A stretch of DNA of 42,839 nt from Hydrogenophilus sp. (GCA_026416515.1 JAOAEZ010000003.1:1-42839); one strand, 5' to 3'; positions 1 through 12,202 are shown, counted from the first letter of the stretch. Program-made: numbers and translations. Notes: generated by a model from the letters alone, not told the origin.

Positions 1-2
1 GG

Positions 3-971
3 TTAGGGAGGAAGAGGAGGGAGGGGGGTGGGGAGAAGAGAAGGGGTGAATTGACGTGCCCGCTGGAGTAGGTGGGAGTAGTAGCGGTAAGAGGCCCGGT
101 CGTGGAGTTGGCCATCTACCCGAACCGGACCCCAGTTGGCGGCATGGGCCGCGGTGAGGATGCGCACGGCGAGGTCGATCTCCTCCGGAGCAGGGGTGAA
201 GGCGGCGAGGATGGGGTCGATCTGAGAGGGGTGAATGCTCCACATGCGGGTAAACCCGAATTGGCGCGCTTGTATGGCGTCGGCGTGTGCAGCAGCAGGG
301 TCGTCGAGGAGGGTGCAGACGTTGTGGGTAGGAGTTTTTCCCGCCGCATGGGCTGCCGCTGCGATCGTCTCTTTGGCGCGGCGGATGAGGGGGTGTTCGA
401 ATTGAAGAGGGGAGCGCATCGCGGCGGCAGGAATGGCCCCCGCGTGGTCGGAGATAAAGTCCATCAGCCCGAAATCGAGCGATTCCACTAGAGGATGGGC
501 GGCGATCGCAAAGGCGTCGCGCAGCGCCCCATGGGTTTCGATGAGGATGTGCAACGGGGGCGTGCGATGAGCAGCGGCACACCGACGGGCGATGAGGTCG
601 GCAAGACGCGCAACGTCGTCGTAACGGCGGACTTTGGGTAGGGTGAGAAAGGCGAGCGTTTCACAGAGGGTGGGGAGAAGAGTGGTGAGGTCAGACCACC
701 AGGCAGGGTGGGTACAGCTGTGAATGCGAACGCCAACCCGCCGATGGGGGTTGAGGATGGGGTCAGCGATAAGGGCGCAGACGAGACGGGCCTGCTCAGC
801 TTCCTGACCGAGAGGGGCTCCATCTTCAAGGTCGAGGGCTACGTCAAAGAGAGGACCTCGCTCGCGTTGGAGGGCGAGCGCTTTGTGCATGTAACGGGGA
901 AGACCGCAGTAGTGAACGACAGGAGGAAGGGACGAAGAGGAATTTTCTGCAGAGAGGGAAAATGATTCCAT
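3..971 (-). CDS. HpcH/HpaI aldolase / citrate lyase beta (CitE)-like CoA ester lyase
   Basis: The 322-residue product resembles the CitE/malyl-CoA lyase-like branch of the HpcH/HpaI family: TIM-barrel enzymes that cleave or form CoA thioesters with Mg2+. The N-terminal block VVHYCGLPRYMHKALALQ and the acidic LDLEDG metal-site motif (about residues 47-52) are visible, as is FGLMDFISDH in mid-protein. The complete frame ends in TAA at the window edge. A TATAAT box lies 28-33 bases before the ATG, so it probably has its own promoter downstream of mdh. The last residues are Pro/Leu-rich (PTPLPPLPP), reflecting the purine-rich opposite strand. Genes of this type often sit beside mdh in betaproteobacteria. 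The true substrate cannot be read from sequence; malyl-CoA-like or citramalyl-CoA-like esters are possible. Confidence 0.8.
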   Translation of the reverse strand: MESFSLSAENSSSSLPPVVHYCGLPRYMHKALALQRERGPLFDVALDLEDGAPLGQEAEQARLVCALIADPILNPHRRVGVRIHSCTHPAWWSDLTTLLPTLCETLAFLTLPKVRRYDDVARLADLIARRCAAAHRTPPLHILIETHGALRDAFAIAAHPLVESLDFGLMDFISDHAGAIPAAAMRSPLQFEHPLIRRAKETIAAAAHAAGKTPTHNVCTLLDDPAAAHADAIQARQFGFTRMWSIHPSQIDPILAAFTPAPEEIDLAVRILTAAHAANWGPVRVDGQLHDRASYRYYSHLLQRARQFTPSLLPTPLPPLPP

Positions 972-998
972 AAGGTAAAATTAGAAATGGGTGAGCCA

Positions 999-1004
999 AT
1001 TATA
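999..1004 (-). promoter_or_regulatory. -10 box upstream of the CitE-like gene
   Basis: Read on the minus strand this is a perfect TATAAT, placing the start of transcription about 20 bases before the ATG at 971. I see no good TTGACA partner at 16-18 bases, so the call rests on the -10 box and its spacing to the gene. Confidence 0.4.
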
Positions 1005-1122
1005 TCGCAAAGAGGGGGTGGCGCGATGAGAGAGGGGTTGGCGCGGAGGAGGAGAGATTGGCAGTGTGAATGCTTCTTTCCGCCTCAGCGACGATCGCAG
1101 CGAAGAAGGGGGAGAAACGGTG

Positions 1123-1141
1123 GGCGGGGGAGTACCCCGCC
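1123..1141 (-). terminator. Hairpin just after mdh
   Basis: GGCGGGG and CCCCGCC form a perfect 7-bp stem with a 5-base loop, 7 bases past the mdh stop codon. No strong U-run follows on the minus strand (CACCGTTTCT), so it may only partly terminate or may stabilise the 3' end of the mdh message. Confidence 0.4.
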
Positions 1142-1148
1142 TTCTAAT

Positions 1149-2141
1149 TTAGAGAAGGTGAGCGACCGCGTCACGTTCTTCAAGGAGCTCGGCGAGCGTC
1201 TTGTCGAGCGCAGCACGGGAGAAATCGTCAAGAGGTAACCCTGGGACGATGCGATAGTCTCCCCCTTCGCAGATACAGGGAAAGCCGAAGATGATCCCTT
1301 CGGGAATGCCGTAGGAGCCGTCAGAGGGGACCCCCATCGTGACCCACCGCCCACGGGATCCTAACCACCAGTCGCGGATGTGGTCGATTGCGGCGTTGGC
1401 CGCCGAGGCGGCAGAGGAGAGACCGCGCGCTTCGATAATCGCCGCTCCCCGCTTGGCGACCGTGGGAATAAAGGTGTTCCGATTCCAGGATTCGTCGCCG
1501 ATTTGCTCGGGGAGCGAGCGACCGTCAGCGATGGCGAAGCGGTAATCGGGGTACATCGTCGGCGAGTGATTGCCCCAAACGGCAAGCCGGTCGATCGCGG
1601 CGACAGAGACCCCTGTTTTTTTAGCGAGCTGCGCGAGCGCTCGGTTGTGGTCAAGCCGCAACATCGCGGTGAAATTGCGCGCCGGAACGCGACCAAATCT
1701 TTCCGCCGATTTCATCGCGATATAAGCGTTGGTGTTGCAGGGGTTGCCGACGACCAGGACTTTGCAGTTAGGATGGGCGTGTTCGCCGATCGCCGCTCCT
1801 TGAACGGTAAAGATTTTGGCGTTTTCTCCAAGAAGGTCGCGCCGCTCCATCCCGGGTCCGCGCGGCTTAGCGCCGACGAGGAGCGCGACTTGGGCATCTT
1901 TAAAAGCGCGCGCCGGATCGTCGGTGGCGTAGACGTCAGCGAGAAGCGGAAAGGCGCAGTCTTCCAGCTCCATGATAACGCCGGCAAGCGCTTTCTGCGC
2001 TTGCGGAAGGTCGAGGAGCTGAAGGATAACCGGTTGATCTTTACCAAGCATCTCGCCCGCGGCGATGCGAAAAAGAAGACTATAACCGATCTGCCCCGCC
2101 GCACCGGTGACGGCAACGCGCACAGGGGGAAGTTGATTCAT
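1149..2141 (-). CDS. mdh: Malate dehydrogenase (NAD-dependent)
   Basis: The 330-residue enzyme oxidises malate to oxaloacetate with NAD in the TCA cycle. It has the nucleotide-binding turn GAAGQIGY (13-20), the mobile-loop arginines in [14 protein letters not shown] (about 91-104), LDHNRA with the catalytic Asp164 and substrate Arg167, and WGNHSPT with the catalytic His192. This is the cytosolic-type MDH group common in betaproteobacteria, not the short E. coli type. The start is set by AAGGAG seven bases before the ATG. It is divergent from the GntR gene, and a TTGACA/TATCAT promoter lies 48-75 bases upstream. The neighbouring TCA genes on the other strand suggest joint regulation. Confidence 0.96.
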   Translation of the reverse strand: MNQLPPVRVAVTGAAGQIGYSLLFRIAAGEMLGKDQPVILQLLDLPQAQKALAGVIMELEDCAFPLLADVYATDDPARAFKDAQVALLVGAKPRGPGMERRDLLGENAKIFTVQGAAIGEHAHPNCKVLVVGNPCNTNAYIAMKSAERFGRVPARNFTAMLRLDHNRALAQLAKKTGVSVAAIDRLAVWGNHSPTMYPDYRFAIADGRSLPEQIGDESWNRNTFIPTVAKRGAAIIEARGLSSAASAANAAIDHIRDWWLGSRGRWVTMGVPSDGSYGIPEGIIFGFPCICEGGDYRIVPGLPLDDFSRAALDKTLAELLEERDAVAHLL

Positions 2142-2188
2142 AAGTATCTCCTTATCGTTAGATCAAACATATTGCCATCTATCTCGCT

Positions 2189-2216
2189 ATGATAACAGAG
2201 AAGACTCAAATGTCAA
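2189..2216 (-). promoter_or_regulatory. Sigma-70 type promoter of mdh
   Basis: On the minus strand a perfect -35 box TTGACA (2216-2211) is followed after 16 bases by TATCAT (2194-2189), five of six matches to TATAAT. Transcription would start near 2181, giving a leader of about 40 bases that includes the AAGGAG ribosome site. The surrounding DNA is AT-rich compared with the rest of the window. Confidence 0.7.
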
Positions 2217-2227
2217 TTATATCTTAT

Positions 2228-2241
2228 ATCTTATATAAGAT
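2228..2241. promoter_or_regulatory. Perfect 14-bp palindrome, candidate operator
   Basis: ATCTTATATAAGAT is a perfect palindrome in the mdh-gntR intergenic region. It is preceded by two overlapping TATATCT direct repeats (from about 2220). It lies 11 bases upstream of the mdh -35 box and contains a TATAAG sequence that could act as the -10 box for the rightward GntR/TCA transcript. GntR-family dimers bind short AT-centred palindromes of this kind, often in their own promoter. That the neighbouring GntR protein binds here is inference. Confidence 0.5.
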
Positions 2242-2288
2242 GAATGAGGTAGTAGACAACGACGACATTTTGTGGTGGAATACGGGGT

Positions 2289-3014
2289 ATGGGACACACA
2301 CCCTCTTTTCATCCCCTCTACCGTCAGATTAAAGAGCTGTTGTTGACGGCGCTCCAGAGGCGTGAGTGGCAGCCGGGCGAGGCTATCCCGAGCGAGCAAG
2401 AGTTGGCACAACGCTTCGGCGTTTCCCAAGGAACCGTGCGTAAGGCAATCGATGAGCTCGTCGCCGAAAATCTCTTGGTGCGCAAACAGGGAAAAGGTAC
2501 TTTCGTCGTCTCTCATAACGACCCTCGTCAGTTTTACCGCTTTTTGCGCCTGCGGCGCGACGATGGGGAGTGGATACAGGCTACCAGCGTGCCGATCGAT
2601 TGCTGGCGAGCCAAAGCAGGCCAGGAGGCTTCTAAGGTGCTGCAGATCCCCCAGGGAGCCCCGGTGGTGATTTTGCGGCGGGTGTTGCGGTTTTCAAATA
2701 AGCCATTGGTTTTGGATGAGATCTATTTGCCGGGCGATGTGTTCGAGGATTTTTCGCTGGATGCGCTGCGAGAGTGGCGGGGGTCTTTGTACGCTTTCTT
2801 TGAACAGCGGTTTGGGGTGCGAATGGTGCGAGCAGAGGAGCGATTAAAGGCAGTGGCGGCCGATCGAATTGCAGCAGAGGCGCTGGGGGTAACGGAGCGA
2901 ACCCCACTCCTTTTGGTAGAACGGCTGACCTATACCTATCACGACCGACCGGTGGAGTGGCGAAAAGGCTACTACGCGACGCTGGAGTACCACTATTTCA
3001 ACGAGTTAACGTAA
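2289..3014 (+). CDS. GntR-family transcriptional regulator, HutC/UTRA subfamily
   Basis: The 241-residue protein has an N-terminal winged helix-turn-helix (about 5-72), including PGEAIPSEQELAQRFGVSQ and GTVRKAIDELVAENLLVRKQ, then a UTRA ligand-binding domain (about 90-235). UTRA domains bind small metabolites that control DNA binding. Only 32 bases separate its stop codon from sdhC, so it is probably the first gene of the TCA transcript, and it is divergent from mdh. A perfect palindrome in the shared intergenic region is a natural operator candidate. A role as regulator of mdh and the sdh run is inferred from position; the effector is unknown, with a dicarboxylate or related acid as a guess. 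Confidence 0.88.
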   Translation: MGHTPSFHPLYRQIKELLLTALQRREWQPGEAIPSEQELAQRFGVSQGTVRKAIDELVAENLLVRKQGKGTFVVSHNDPRQFYRFLRLRRDDGEWIQATSVPIDCWRAKAGQEASKVLQIPQGAPVVILRRVLRFSNKPLVLDEIYLPGDVFEDFSLDALREWRGSLYAFFEQRFGVRMVRAEERLKAVAADRIAAEALGVTERTPLLLVERLTYTYHDRPVEWRKGYYATLEYHYFNELT

Positions 3015-3046
3015 GGGAGCGAGTTAAACAAAAAGGGAGTGAGACG

Positions 3047-3430
3047 ATGGCGGAGTTAAGGCAAAGGCGTCCTAAGTTTTTGAATTTGTTGGAAATTCAT
3101 CTTCCCCTGCCAGGCGTGGTGTCGATTTTGCATCGGATCAGCGGGGCGGGACTTTTTTTGCTGTTGCCTTTCCTGATCTATCTTTTGGATCTGAGCCTGA
3201 TGTCGCCGGTGTCGTTTGCACGTTTTGAACAGTTGGTCGATCACGGGTTGGTGAAGGTGATCTTACTGGGGGTGTTGTGGGCTTACCTGCATCATCTGTG
3301 CGCGGGGGTCCGTTTTCTGTTGATCGATCTCCATATCGGCGTCGATCGAACGTCGGCATTCCAAAGCGCACGGGTGGTGCTGATGGTGAGCGTGGCATTA
3401 ACGGTGGTGCTGGGGGTGTGGCTATGGTGA
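3047..3430 (+). CDS. sdhC: Succinate dehydrogenase cytochrome b556 subunit
   Basis: The 127-residue membrane anchor of complex II has three hydrophobic helices. SILHRISG (26-33) carries the conserved Ser and Arg of the quinone site, and HHLCAGVR (82-89) has the H-x3-G-x-R pattern with heme ligand His83. The chosen ATG has GGGAG 7-8 bases upstream; a longer in-frame start at 2957 would lie inside the GntR gene and is rejected. The 3' end overlaps sdhD by seven bases. It works in the inner membrane with SdhD to pass electrons from SdhAB to ubiquinone. Confidence 0.95.
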   Translation: MAELRQRRPKFLNLLEIHLPLPGVVSILHRISGAGLFLLLPFLIYLLDLSLMSPVSFARFEQLVDHGLVKVILLGVLWAYLHHLCAGVRFLLIDLHIGVDRTSAFQSARVVLMVSVALTVVLGVWLW

Positions 3431-3771
3431 AACGATCGGTGGTTGGCGCGCACTACGGGGTGCGCGATTGGCTGATCCAGCGGGTGACGGCTGCCTATAT
3501 GGCGCTCTATACGGTGGCGTTCGCCTTTGCGACGTTGACGCTGCCCGCATTGAGTTACGAAAGTTGGCGCGGATTGTTCTCCGGCCGTGGAATGCAATTG
3601 GCGACGTTTCTATTTTTCGCCGCGCTGTGCTACCACGCTTGGATCGGCATGCGCGATATTTGGATGGATTACGTGAAGCCGCTAGGGGTGCGCTTGCTGC
3701 TGCACGCCGTGACGGTGTTGCTGTTGGTGGGTTACTTGGCATGGGTGGCGCGGGTGCTGTGGAGGCTGTGA
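3424..3771 (+). CDS. sdhD: Succinate dehydrogenase membrane anchor subunit
   Basis: This 115-residue second anchor of complex II has three membrane segments. The block RDWLIQRVTAAYMALYT (14-30) is the conserved first-helix region. YHAWIGMRDIWMDYVKP contains His71, Asp82 and Tyr83, which fall at the same residue numbers as the functional residues of E. coli SdhD. The ATG overlaps the last codons of sdhC (ATGGTGA), which suggests translational coupling. A longer upstream frame exists but lies wholly inside sdhC. Confidence 0.95.
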   Translation: MVKRSVVGAHYGVRDWLIQRVTAAYMALYTVAFAFATLTLPALSYESWRGLFSGRGMQLATFLFFAALCYHAWIGMRDIWMDYVKPLGVRLLLHAVTVLLLVGYLAWVARVLWRL

Positions 3772-3774
3772 ACA

Positions 3775-5574
3775 ATGACGATGAAGGTGGAGCGATATAC
3801 GTTTGATGCAGTGATCGTCGGCGCCGGAGGGGCGGGATTGCGGGCGGCACTGACGTTGGCAGAGGCTGGATTGCGGACCGCTGTGCTCACAAAGGTCTTT
3901 CCGACTCGGTCCCATACGGTGGCCGCGCAGGGAGGAGTGGCAGCATCGCTGGGGAATTCGACACCCGACCATTGGCATTGGCATATGTACGATACGGTGA
4001 AGGGCAGCGATTGGCTGGGGGATCAGGATGCGATCGAGTTTATGTGCCGAAAGGCTAACGAGGTGGTGATCGAGTTAGAGCATTTCGGGATGCCGTTCGA
4101 TCGAACCGACGATGGCCGAATTTACCAGCGACCGTTCGGCGGTCATTCGATGAATTATGGCGAAGCACCGGTGATGCGGTCGTGCGCAGCGGCTGATCGC
4201 ACCGGCCATGCGATGCTGCATACGTTGTATCAACGCAATGTGCGGGCAAAAACGCAGTTTTTCGTGGAGTGGATGGCGCTCGATCTGATCCGCAACAGCG
4301 AGGGGGATGTGCTGGGGGTAACCGCACTCGAAATGGAGTCGGGTAATGTAGCGATTTTCCATGGACGGGCGACGATCTTTGCAACAGGAGGGGCAGGGCG
4401 AATCTACGCCTCGTCAACCAACGCATTTATCAATACCGGCGATGGGTTGGGAATGGCGGCACGCGCCGGAATTCCATTGGAGGATATGGAGTTTTGGCAG
4501 TTTCATCCAACCGGAGTGGCCGGGGCTGGTGTGTTGATCACCGAGGGAGTGCGCGGGGAAGGAGGAGTTTTGCGCAATTGCCATGGCGAGCGCTTTATGG
4601 AGCGCTATGCGCCTAATTTGAAGGACTTGGCGAGCCGCGACGTGGTGGCGCGAGCAATGGTGACCGAAATCAACGAGGGTCGAGGGTGTGGCCCAAATAA
4701 AGATTACGTGTGGTTGGATTTGACCCATCTGCCCCCCGAGACGATTTTAAAACGCTTGCCGGGAATTCGCGAAATCGCTTTGCAGTTTGCAGGGGTCGAT
4801 CCGATCCAGGCACCCATTCCTGTGGTGCCTACAGTGCACTATCAGATGGGCGGAATCCCGACCAATTACCGTGCTCAGGTGGTGGTGCCAAAGGGAGAGG
4901 ATCTAGAGGTGCCGGTGGCTGGTTTCTACGCCGCCGGGGAGTGCGCATGCGCGTCGGTGCATGGAGCCAATCGCTTGGGAACCAATTCGCTGCTCGATCT
5001 GTTGGTCTTCGGTAAGACCGCAGGGGAGGAGGTGGTCAAAGAGGTGCGGTCGGGGACATTGCCGCTCAAGCCGCTGCCGAAGGATGCCGCCGATCAGAGC
5101 TTGGCCCGGTTGGCGCGGTTAGAGCAGGCGACTTCCGGAGAACGGGTCCCTGAAGTGCTGCGTGATTTGCAGCAGACAATGCAGAAACACGCAGGAGTTT
5201 TCCGCTTCGCGAAGTTGCTGAAGGAGGGGGTGGAAAAGATCTTGGCGATCGAGGAGCGCGTGCAGCGGACGTTCATCGAGGATCGGTCGCGGGTGTGGAA
5301 TACCGCGCGAATCGAGGCGCTGGAGTTGGAGAACATGATCGAGGTGGCCAAAGCGACAATGATCTCCGCAGAGGCGCGGCGGGAGTCGCGCGGGGCACAT
5401 GTGCGCGACGATTGCCCCGATACCCCCGAGTTTCCCAATGGTCGCAACGACCGCGATTGGTTGAAGCATACGTTGTGGTACCGGGAGGGCAATCGATTGC
5501 GCTATAAGCCCGTCCACCTGCAGCCTTTGAGCCCCGAGACTGAGCCGATTGCGCCGGCGAAGCGAACCTATTGA
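3775..5574 (+). CDS. sdhA: Succinate dehydrogenase flavoprotein subunit
   Basis: The 599-residue subunit oxidises succinate to fumarate. It has the FAD dinucleotide fold VGAGGAGLRAAL (15-26), the covalent-FAD site RSHTVAAQGG with His47, the substrate loop FHPTGVAGAGVLITEGVRGE, and a C-terminal HTLWYR region typical of SdhA. The start is the ATG with GGAGG nine bases upstream; a second in-frame ATG lies two codons on. It follows sdhD by three bases and precedes sdhB by 14. SdhE, encoded two genes later, is expected to promote FAD attachment. Confidence 0.98.
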   Translation: MTMKVERYTFDAVIVGAGGAGLRAALTLAEAGLRTAVLTKVFPTRSHTVAAQGGVAASLGNSTPDHWHWHMYDTVKGSDWLGDQDAIEFMCRKANEVVIELEHFGMPFDRTDDGRIYQRPFGGHSMNYGEAPVMRSCAAADRTGHAMLHTLYQRNVRAKTQFFVEWMALDLIRNSEGDVLGVTALEMESGNVAIFHGRATIFATGGAGRIYASSTNAFINTGDGLGMAARAGIPLEDMEFWQFHPTGVAGAGVLITEGVRGEGGVLRNCHGERFMERYAPNLKDLASRDVVARAMVTEINEGRGCGPNKDYVWLDLTHLPPETILKRLPGIREIALQFAGVDPIQAPIPVVPTVHYQMGGIPTNYRAQVVVPKGEDLEVPVAGFYAAGECACASVHGANRLGTNSLLDLLVFGKTAGEEVVKEVRSGTLPLKPLPKDAADQSLARLARLEQATSGERVPEVLRDLQQTMQKHAGVFRFAKLLKEGVEKILAIEERVQRTFIEDRSRVWNTARIEALELENMIEVAKATMISAEARRESRGAHVRDDCPDTPEFPNGRNDRDWLKHTLWYREGNRLRYKPVHLQPLSPETEPIAPAKRTY

Positions 5575-5588
5575 GAGGAGCTGTTGCA

Positions 5589-6296
5589 ATGAAGCGCGTC
5601 AAGCACTTTCGAATCTATCGCTTTAATCCGGAGCAGGATGAGCGCCCTTACTTGAAGGATTACGTGGTGGAGCTGGCGGAGGGGGAGCAGAAGTTGCTAC
5701 AGGCATTGGTGCGGATCAAGGAGCAGGACGATTCGTTGGCTTTCCGCCGTTCCTGTCGCGAGGGGGTGTGCGGTTCCGATGCGATGAATATCAACGGGAA
5801 AAACGGGTTGGCTTGCTTGACCGATGTCGATTCGCTCTCCGAGCCGATTGTGCTGCGACCGCTTCCCGGTTTGCCAGTGGTGCGCGATTTGATCGTCGAT
5901 ATGACACCATTTTTCCATCAGTACCTTTCGATCATGCCCTATTTGATCAACGAGGAGCCGCCCCCCGAGCGGGAGCGCCCGCAGTCCCCAGCGGAGCGTG
6001 AGGTGCTGGATGGATTGTATGAGTGCATTTTGTGCGGTTGCTGTTCGACGTCGTGCCCGTCGTTTTGGTGGAACCCCGATAAGTTTGTCGGACCAGCCGG
6101 GTTGTTGGCGGCATACCGCTTTATCGCTGATAGCCGCGATCAGGCAACCAACGAGCGGCTCGATCGCTTAAACGATCCTTACCGCTTGTTTCGCTGCCAT
6201 ACGATCATGAATTGTGTGGCGGTGTGCCCCAAACAGCTCAATCCGACCGCAGCGATCGGTAGGATCAAAGAGTTGATGGTGGCCCGTTTGGCATAG
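5589..6296 (+). CDS. sdhB: Succinate dehydrogenase iron-sulfur subunit
   Basis: The 235-residue electron-transfer subunit carries three clusters. SCREGVCGSD with Cys56, Cys61 and later Cys76 binds the 2Fe-2S centre. CILCGCCSTSCP (146-157) and CHTIMNCVAVCP (203-213) supply the cysteines of the 4Fe-4S and 3Fe-4S centres. The ATG at 5589 has GAGGAG eight bases upstream; an in-frame start six codons earlier lacks a comparable site. It bridges SdhA to the quinone site formed with SdhCD. Confidence 0.97.
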   Translation: MKRVKHFRIYRFNPEQDERPYLKDYVVELAEGEQKLLQALVRIKEQDDSLAFRRSCREGVCGSDAMNINGKNGLACLTDVDSLSEPIVLRPLPGLPVVRDLIVDMTPFFHQYLSIMPYLINEEPPPERERPQSPAEREVLDGLYECILCGCCSTSCPSFWWNPDKFVGPAGLLAAYRFIADSRDQATNERLDRLNDPYRLFRCHTIMNCVAVCPKQLNPTAAIGRIKELMVARLA

Positions 6297-6306
6297 GAGA
6301 GGGAAG

Positions 6307-6606
6307 ATGGGGGTGGCGCATGGCCAGATCCGGTGGCGATGCCGCCGAGCGATGTTGGAGCTGGACCTGGCGCTGCAGCCGTTTGCAGAGGAGAAATTGG
6401 AGGGGTTGAGCGAGGAGGAGTTGGAGTCGTTGGCGTCCTTATTAAGGTTGGAGGATCATGATTTGTGGCCATTGGTCGCAGGGATGCACAAGGCACCCCG
6501 CGACGATTGGCAGGTGTTGATCGCCAGCATCCGCCAGGCGTTTGCCGCGAGGCGGGAACCGGTGAGAGACGAGGAGTGGCAACCAACAATAGAAAGGAAA
6601 GCGTGA
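6307..6606 (+). CDS. sdhE: SdhE-type FAD assembly factor for succinate dehydrogenase
   Basis: This 99-residue protein belongs to the SdhE/Sdh5 (DUF339, YgfY) family, which helps attach FAD covalently to SdhA. The segment [11 protein letters not shown] (13-23) aligns with the family's signature, and [21 protein letters not shown] matches the helical remainder. The usual RGxxE motif reads RAMLE here, with Ala15 in place of the conserved Gly. It sits 10 bases after sdhB, and its TGA overlaps the gltA ATG by one base. AGGAG stands six to seven bases before the start. Confidence 0.9.
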   Translation: MGVAHGQIRWRCRRAMLELDLALQPFAEEKLEGLSEEELESLASLLRLEDHDLWPLVAGMHKAPRDDWQVLIASIRQAFAARREPVRDEEWQPTIERKA

Positions 6607-7898
6607 TGGGCGAGCGTGTTGCGACAATTACGATCGACGAAAAGTCCTTCAACTTCCCCGTGATGACCCCAACCTACGGAAACGAGGTGATCGATATCCG
6701 CAAGTTGGGAGGACAGGCGGGTGTCTTTACCTACGATCCGGGATTTTTGTCGACGGCTTCCTGCCGGTCGGCGATCACCTATATCGATGGCGAGAAGGGG
6801 GAACTGCTTTACCGGGGTTACCCGATCGAACAACTGGCTGAGCAGTGCTCATTTTTAGAGGTGGCTTATCTGCTCAAGTACGGGGAGTTGCCAAACGCCG
6901 AGCAGAAACGGTCGTTTGAGTACAGGATAAGCCGCCATACGATGCTGCACGATCAGATCAACCGCTTTTTCTTCGGCTTCCGACGCGATGCCCATCCGAT
7001 GGCGGTGTTGGTGGGGGTGGTAGGGGCTTTGGCAGCCTTCTACCACGATGTGATGGATTTTTCCGATCAGGAGCACCGCGATCTGTCGTTTATCCGCTTG
7101 ATCGCCAAGATGCCAACGATCGTGGCGATGGCCTATAAATACAGCGTGGGTCAGCCATTCATGTACCCGCGAAACGATCTCGATTATACGTCTAACTTCC
7201 TTTATATGATGTTTGGAACCCCGTGCGAGCGGTATGAGCCTAACCCCGTGTTGGTGCGGGCGATGGATGTGATCTTTACGTTGCACGCCGACCATGAACA
7301 GAACGCGTCGACGTCGACGGTGCGTTTGGCTGGTTCGTCGGGGGCAAATCCTTTTGCGTGTATTTCGGCAGGAATCGCGTGTTTGTGGGGGCCCGCACAC
7401 GGGGGGGCTAACGAGGCGTGCTTGCGGATGTTGGAAGAGATCGGCGATGTATCCCGGGTGGGGGAATATATCAAGCGCGCTAAAGATAAAAGCGATCCCT
7501 TTAAGTTGATGGGGTTCGGACATCGGGTTTATAAGAATTACGATCCCCGCGCAAAGCTGATGCGCCAAATTTGCCACGAGGTGCTGGCGGAGCTGGGATT
7601 GGAGAACGATCGATTGTTTAAGTTGGCGTTGACGTTGGAACGGATCGCATTGGAGGATGAGTACTTTATCGAGAAAAAACTCTACCCGAACGTCGATTTC
7701 TATTCGGGAATCGTGCAGCGAGCGATCGGGATCCCGACGTCGATGTTTACCTGCATCTTCGCGTTGGCGCGGTCGGTAGGATGGTTTGTGCAGTGGGAGG
7801 AGATGATCACCGATCCAGAGTATAAGATCGGTCGACCACGCCAGCTTTATGTGGGACCACCGCGGCGCGATGTGGTGCCTTTGGCAGAGCGAGGATAA
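6606..7898 (+). CDS. gltA: Citrate synthase (type II, hexameric class)
   Basis: The 430-residue enzyme condenses acetyl-CoA and oxaloacetate. The catalytic triad is visible as His265 in [10 protein letters not shown], His306 in [14 protein letters not shown] and Asp364 in PNVDFYSG. The long N-terminal beta region starting [14 protein letters not shown] is typical of the Gram-negative, NADH-sensitive type. The ATG shares its A with the sdhE stop codon (TGATG), so translation is probably coupled. A longer in-frame start at 6465 falls inside sdhE and is not used. A 104-base spacer without an evident terminator separates it from sucA. Confidence 0.97.
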   Translation: MGERVATITIDEKSFNFPVMTPTYGNEVIDIRKLGGQAGVFTYDPGFLSTASCRSAITYIDGEKGELLYRGYPIEQLAEQCSFLEVAYLLKYGELPNAEQKRSFEYRISRHTMLHDQINRFFFGFRRDAHPMAVLVGVVGALAAFYHDVMDFSDQEHRDLSFIRLIAKMPTIVAMAYKYSVGQPFMYPRNDLDYTSNFLYMMFGTPCERYEPNPVLVRAMDVIFTLHADHEQNASTSTVRLAGSSGANPFACISAGIACLWGPAHGGANEACLRMLEEIGDVSRVGEYIKRAKDKSDPFKLMGFGHRVYKNYDPRAKLMRQICHEVLAELGLENDRLFKLALTLERIALEDEYFIEKKLYPNVDFYSGIVQRAIGIPTSMFTCIFALARSVGWFVQWEEMITDPEYKIGRPRQLYVGPPRRDVVPLAERG

Positions 7899-8002
7899 CC
7901 AGGAGAGAAGCGAGAAAGGTTTAGAGGAGGGGAGAGAAGGGGTCCCAAGGGGAAAAAGCTAGACAAAGAGAGGGGAACTTCACAGCGCGAAGGAGTGGGA
8001 CG

Positions 8003-10828
<2,826 letters not shown>

Positions 10829-10848
10829 AGGATCGAGGAGGTGGTGCT

Positions 10849-12144
10849 ATGTTGATCGAGGTTCGAGTCCCTCAGCTTTCGGAGTCGGTGGCTGAGGCTT
10901 CTTTGATAAAGTGGCATAAACAGGTGGGCGAACGAGTGCGACGGGAGGAGAATTTGGTCGATATCGAGACCGATAAGGTGGTGCTGGAGACCCCCGCTCC
11001 TGCCGATGGCGTGCTGGTGGCGATCGTCAAAGGCGATGGGGAGCCGGTGACCTCTGGAGAGGTAATCGGTCAGATCGATACCGAGGCAAGCACCGCAGCG
11101 GGGGCAGGACGGGCAGAGGGGGGTGGGATGGCACGTCCGTCGCCCGAGGAGAGGAGAGAGGCACCGGGCGTAGAGGAGCAATACAGCAAAGGGGAGGGGT
11201 TGGCCGGACCGGCAGCGCGGAAGATTTTGGCCGAGCAGGGAATCTCCGCGGCACAGGTGCCAGGAAGCGGCCGCGGAGGCCGAGTGACCAAAGAGGATGC
11301 CTTGGCGGTAGCAAGGGACCGAGAGGAGAGTGCGACCCAGGAGAAGAGCAGCGCAGTGGAGAGAAGCCCCGCGCCAGGAGGCAGCGAGCGCAGTACGGGG
11401 ACGGGAGAGGGGGTCGGAGAGACGATCTGGCGAGGAGGCGGCGAGCGAATCGAGCAGCGCGTGCCGATGACCAAAATCCGCAAGCGAATCGCCGAGCGGT
11501 TGTTGCAGTCCAAACAGCAGACCGCTATGTTGACGACGTTCAACGAGGTGAATATGTTGCCGGTCATCGAGCTGCGCAAACGCTACGGGGAACGGTTCGA
11601 AAAGGAGTACGGGGTTCGCCTCGGGTTTATGGGATTTTTTGTGAAGGCAGCGTGCGCGGCATTGAAGCGCTTCCCGATTTTGAACGCGTCGGTGGATGGG
11701 GATGACATCATCTACCACGGGTATATCGATATCGGCATCGCTGTGGGGTCACCACGCGGATTGGTGGTGCCAATTTTGCGCGATGCCGACCAGATGACGA
11801 TCGCTGAGATCGAGCGAAAGATCGCCGATTTCGCGGCCCGAGCTAAAGAGGGACGATTGACTGTGGAGGAGCTGACGGGGGGAACGTTCTCGATTTCTAA
11901 CGGCGGAGTCTTCGGGTCGATGTTGTCTACTCCGCTGATTAATCCGCCCCAGTCGGCAATTTTGGGAATCCATGCAACGCGCGATCGACCGGTGGTGGAG
12001 AATGGGGAGATTGTGATTCGACCGATCAATTACTTGGCGTTGAGTTACGACCACCGAATCATCGACGGCCGAGAGGCGGTGTTGGGGTTGATGACTATCA
12101 AGGAGGTGTTGGAGGATCCCGCACGCTTGTTGTTGGGGATTTGA
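10849..12144 (+). CDS. sucB: Dihydrolipoyllysine succinyltransferase (E2 of 2-oxoglutarate dehydrogenase)
   Basis: The 431-residue E2 core has a lipoyl domain (1-75, lipoylated Lys43 in ETDKVVLET). An E3-binding domain follows at about 119-155 ([15 protein letters not shown]), then the acetyltransferase-type catalytic domain, where SYDHRIIDG supplies His402 and Asp406. The domains are joined by two flexible linkers rich in Gly, Glu, Arg and Ser (about 80-118 and 160-200). Typical linkers are Ala/Pro-rich; these instead mirror the G/A excess of the coding strand. It sits between its E1 and E3 partners. Confidence 0.96.
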   Translation: MLIEVRVPQLSESVAEASLIKWHKQVGERVRREENLVDIETDKVVLETPAPADGVLVAIVKGDGEPVTSGEVIGQIDTEASTAAGAGRAEGGGMARPSPEERREAPGVEEQYSKGEGLAGPAARKILAEQGISAAQVPGSGRGGRVTKEDALAVARDREESATQEKSSAVERSPAPGGSERSTGTGEGVGETIWRGGGERIEQRVPMTKIRKRIAERLLQSKQQTAMLTTFNEVNMLPVIELRKRYGERFEKEYGVRLGFMGFFVKAACAALKRFPILNASVDGDDIIYHGYIDIGIAVGSPRGLVVPILRDADQMTIAEIERKIADFAARAKEGRLTVEELTGGTFSISNGGVFGSMLSTPLINPPQSAILGIHATRDRPVVENGEIVIRPINYLALSYDHRIIDGREAVLGLMTIKEVLEDPARLLLGI

Positions 12145-12202
12145 GGGAGAGGGGGATTGCTTTAAAAAAAACAAGTGGGGCCAATATCAGGGAGCTAATA
12201 CG

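Noticed and set aside
1380..2192. A 270-codon plus-strand frame opposite mdh
   Set aside because: It overlaps a fully supported malate dehydrogenase and has no family features.
11080..11450. Frameshift or insertion damaging sucB linkers
   Set aside because: The odd Gly/Glu/Arg composition stays in frame, and all three domains keep their key residues, so the gene looks intact.
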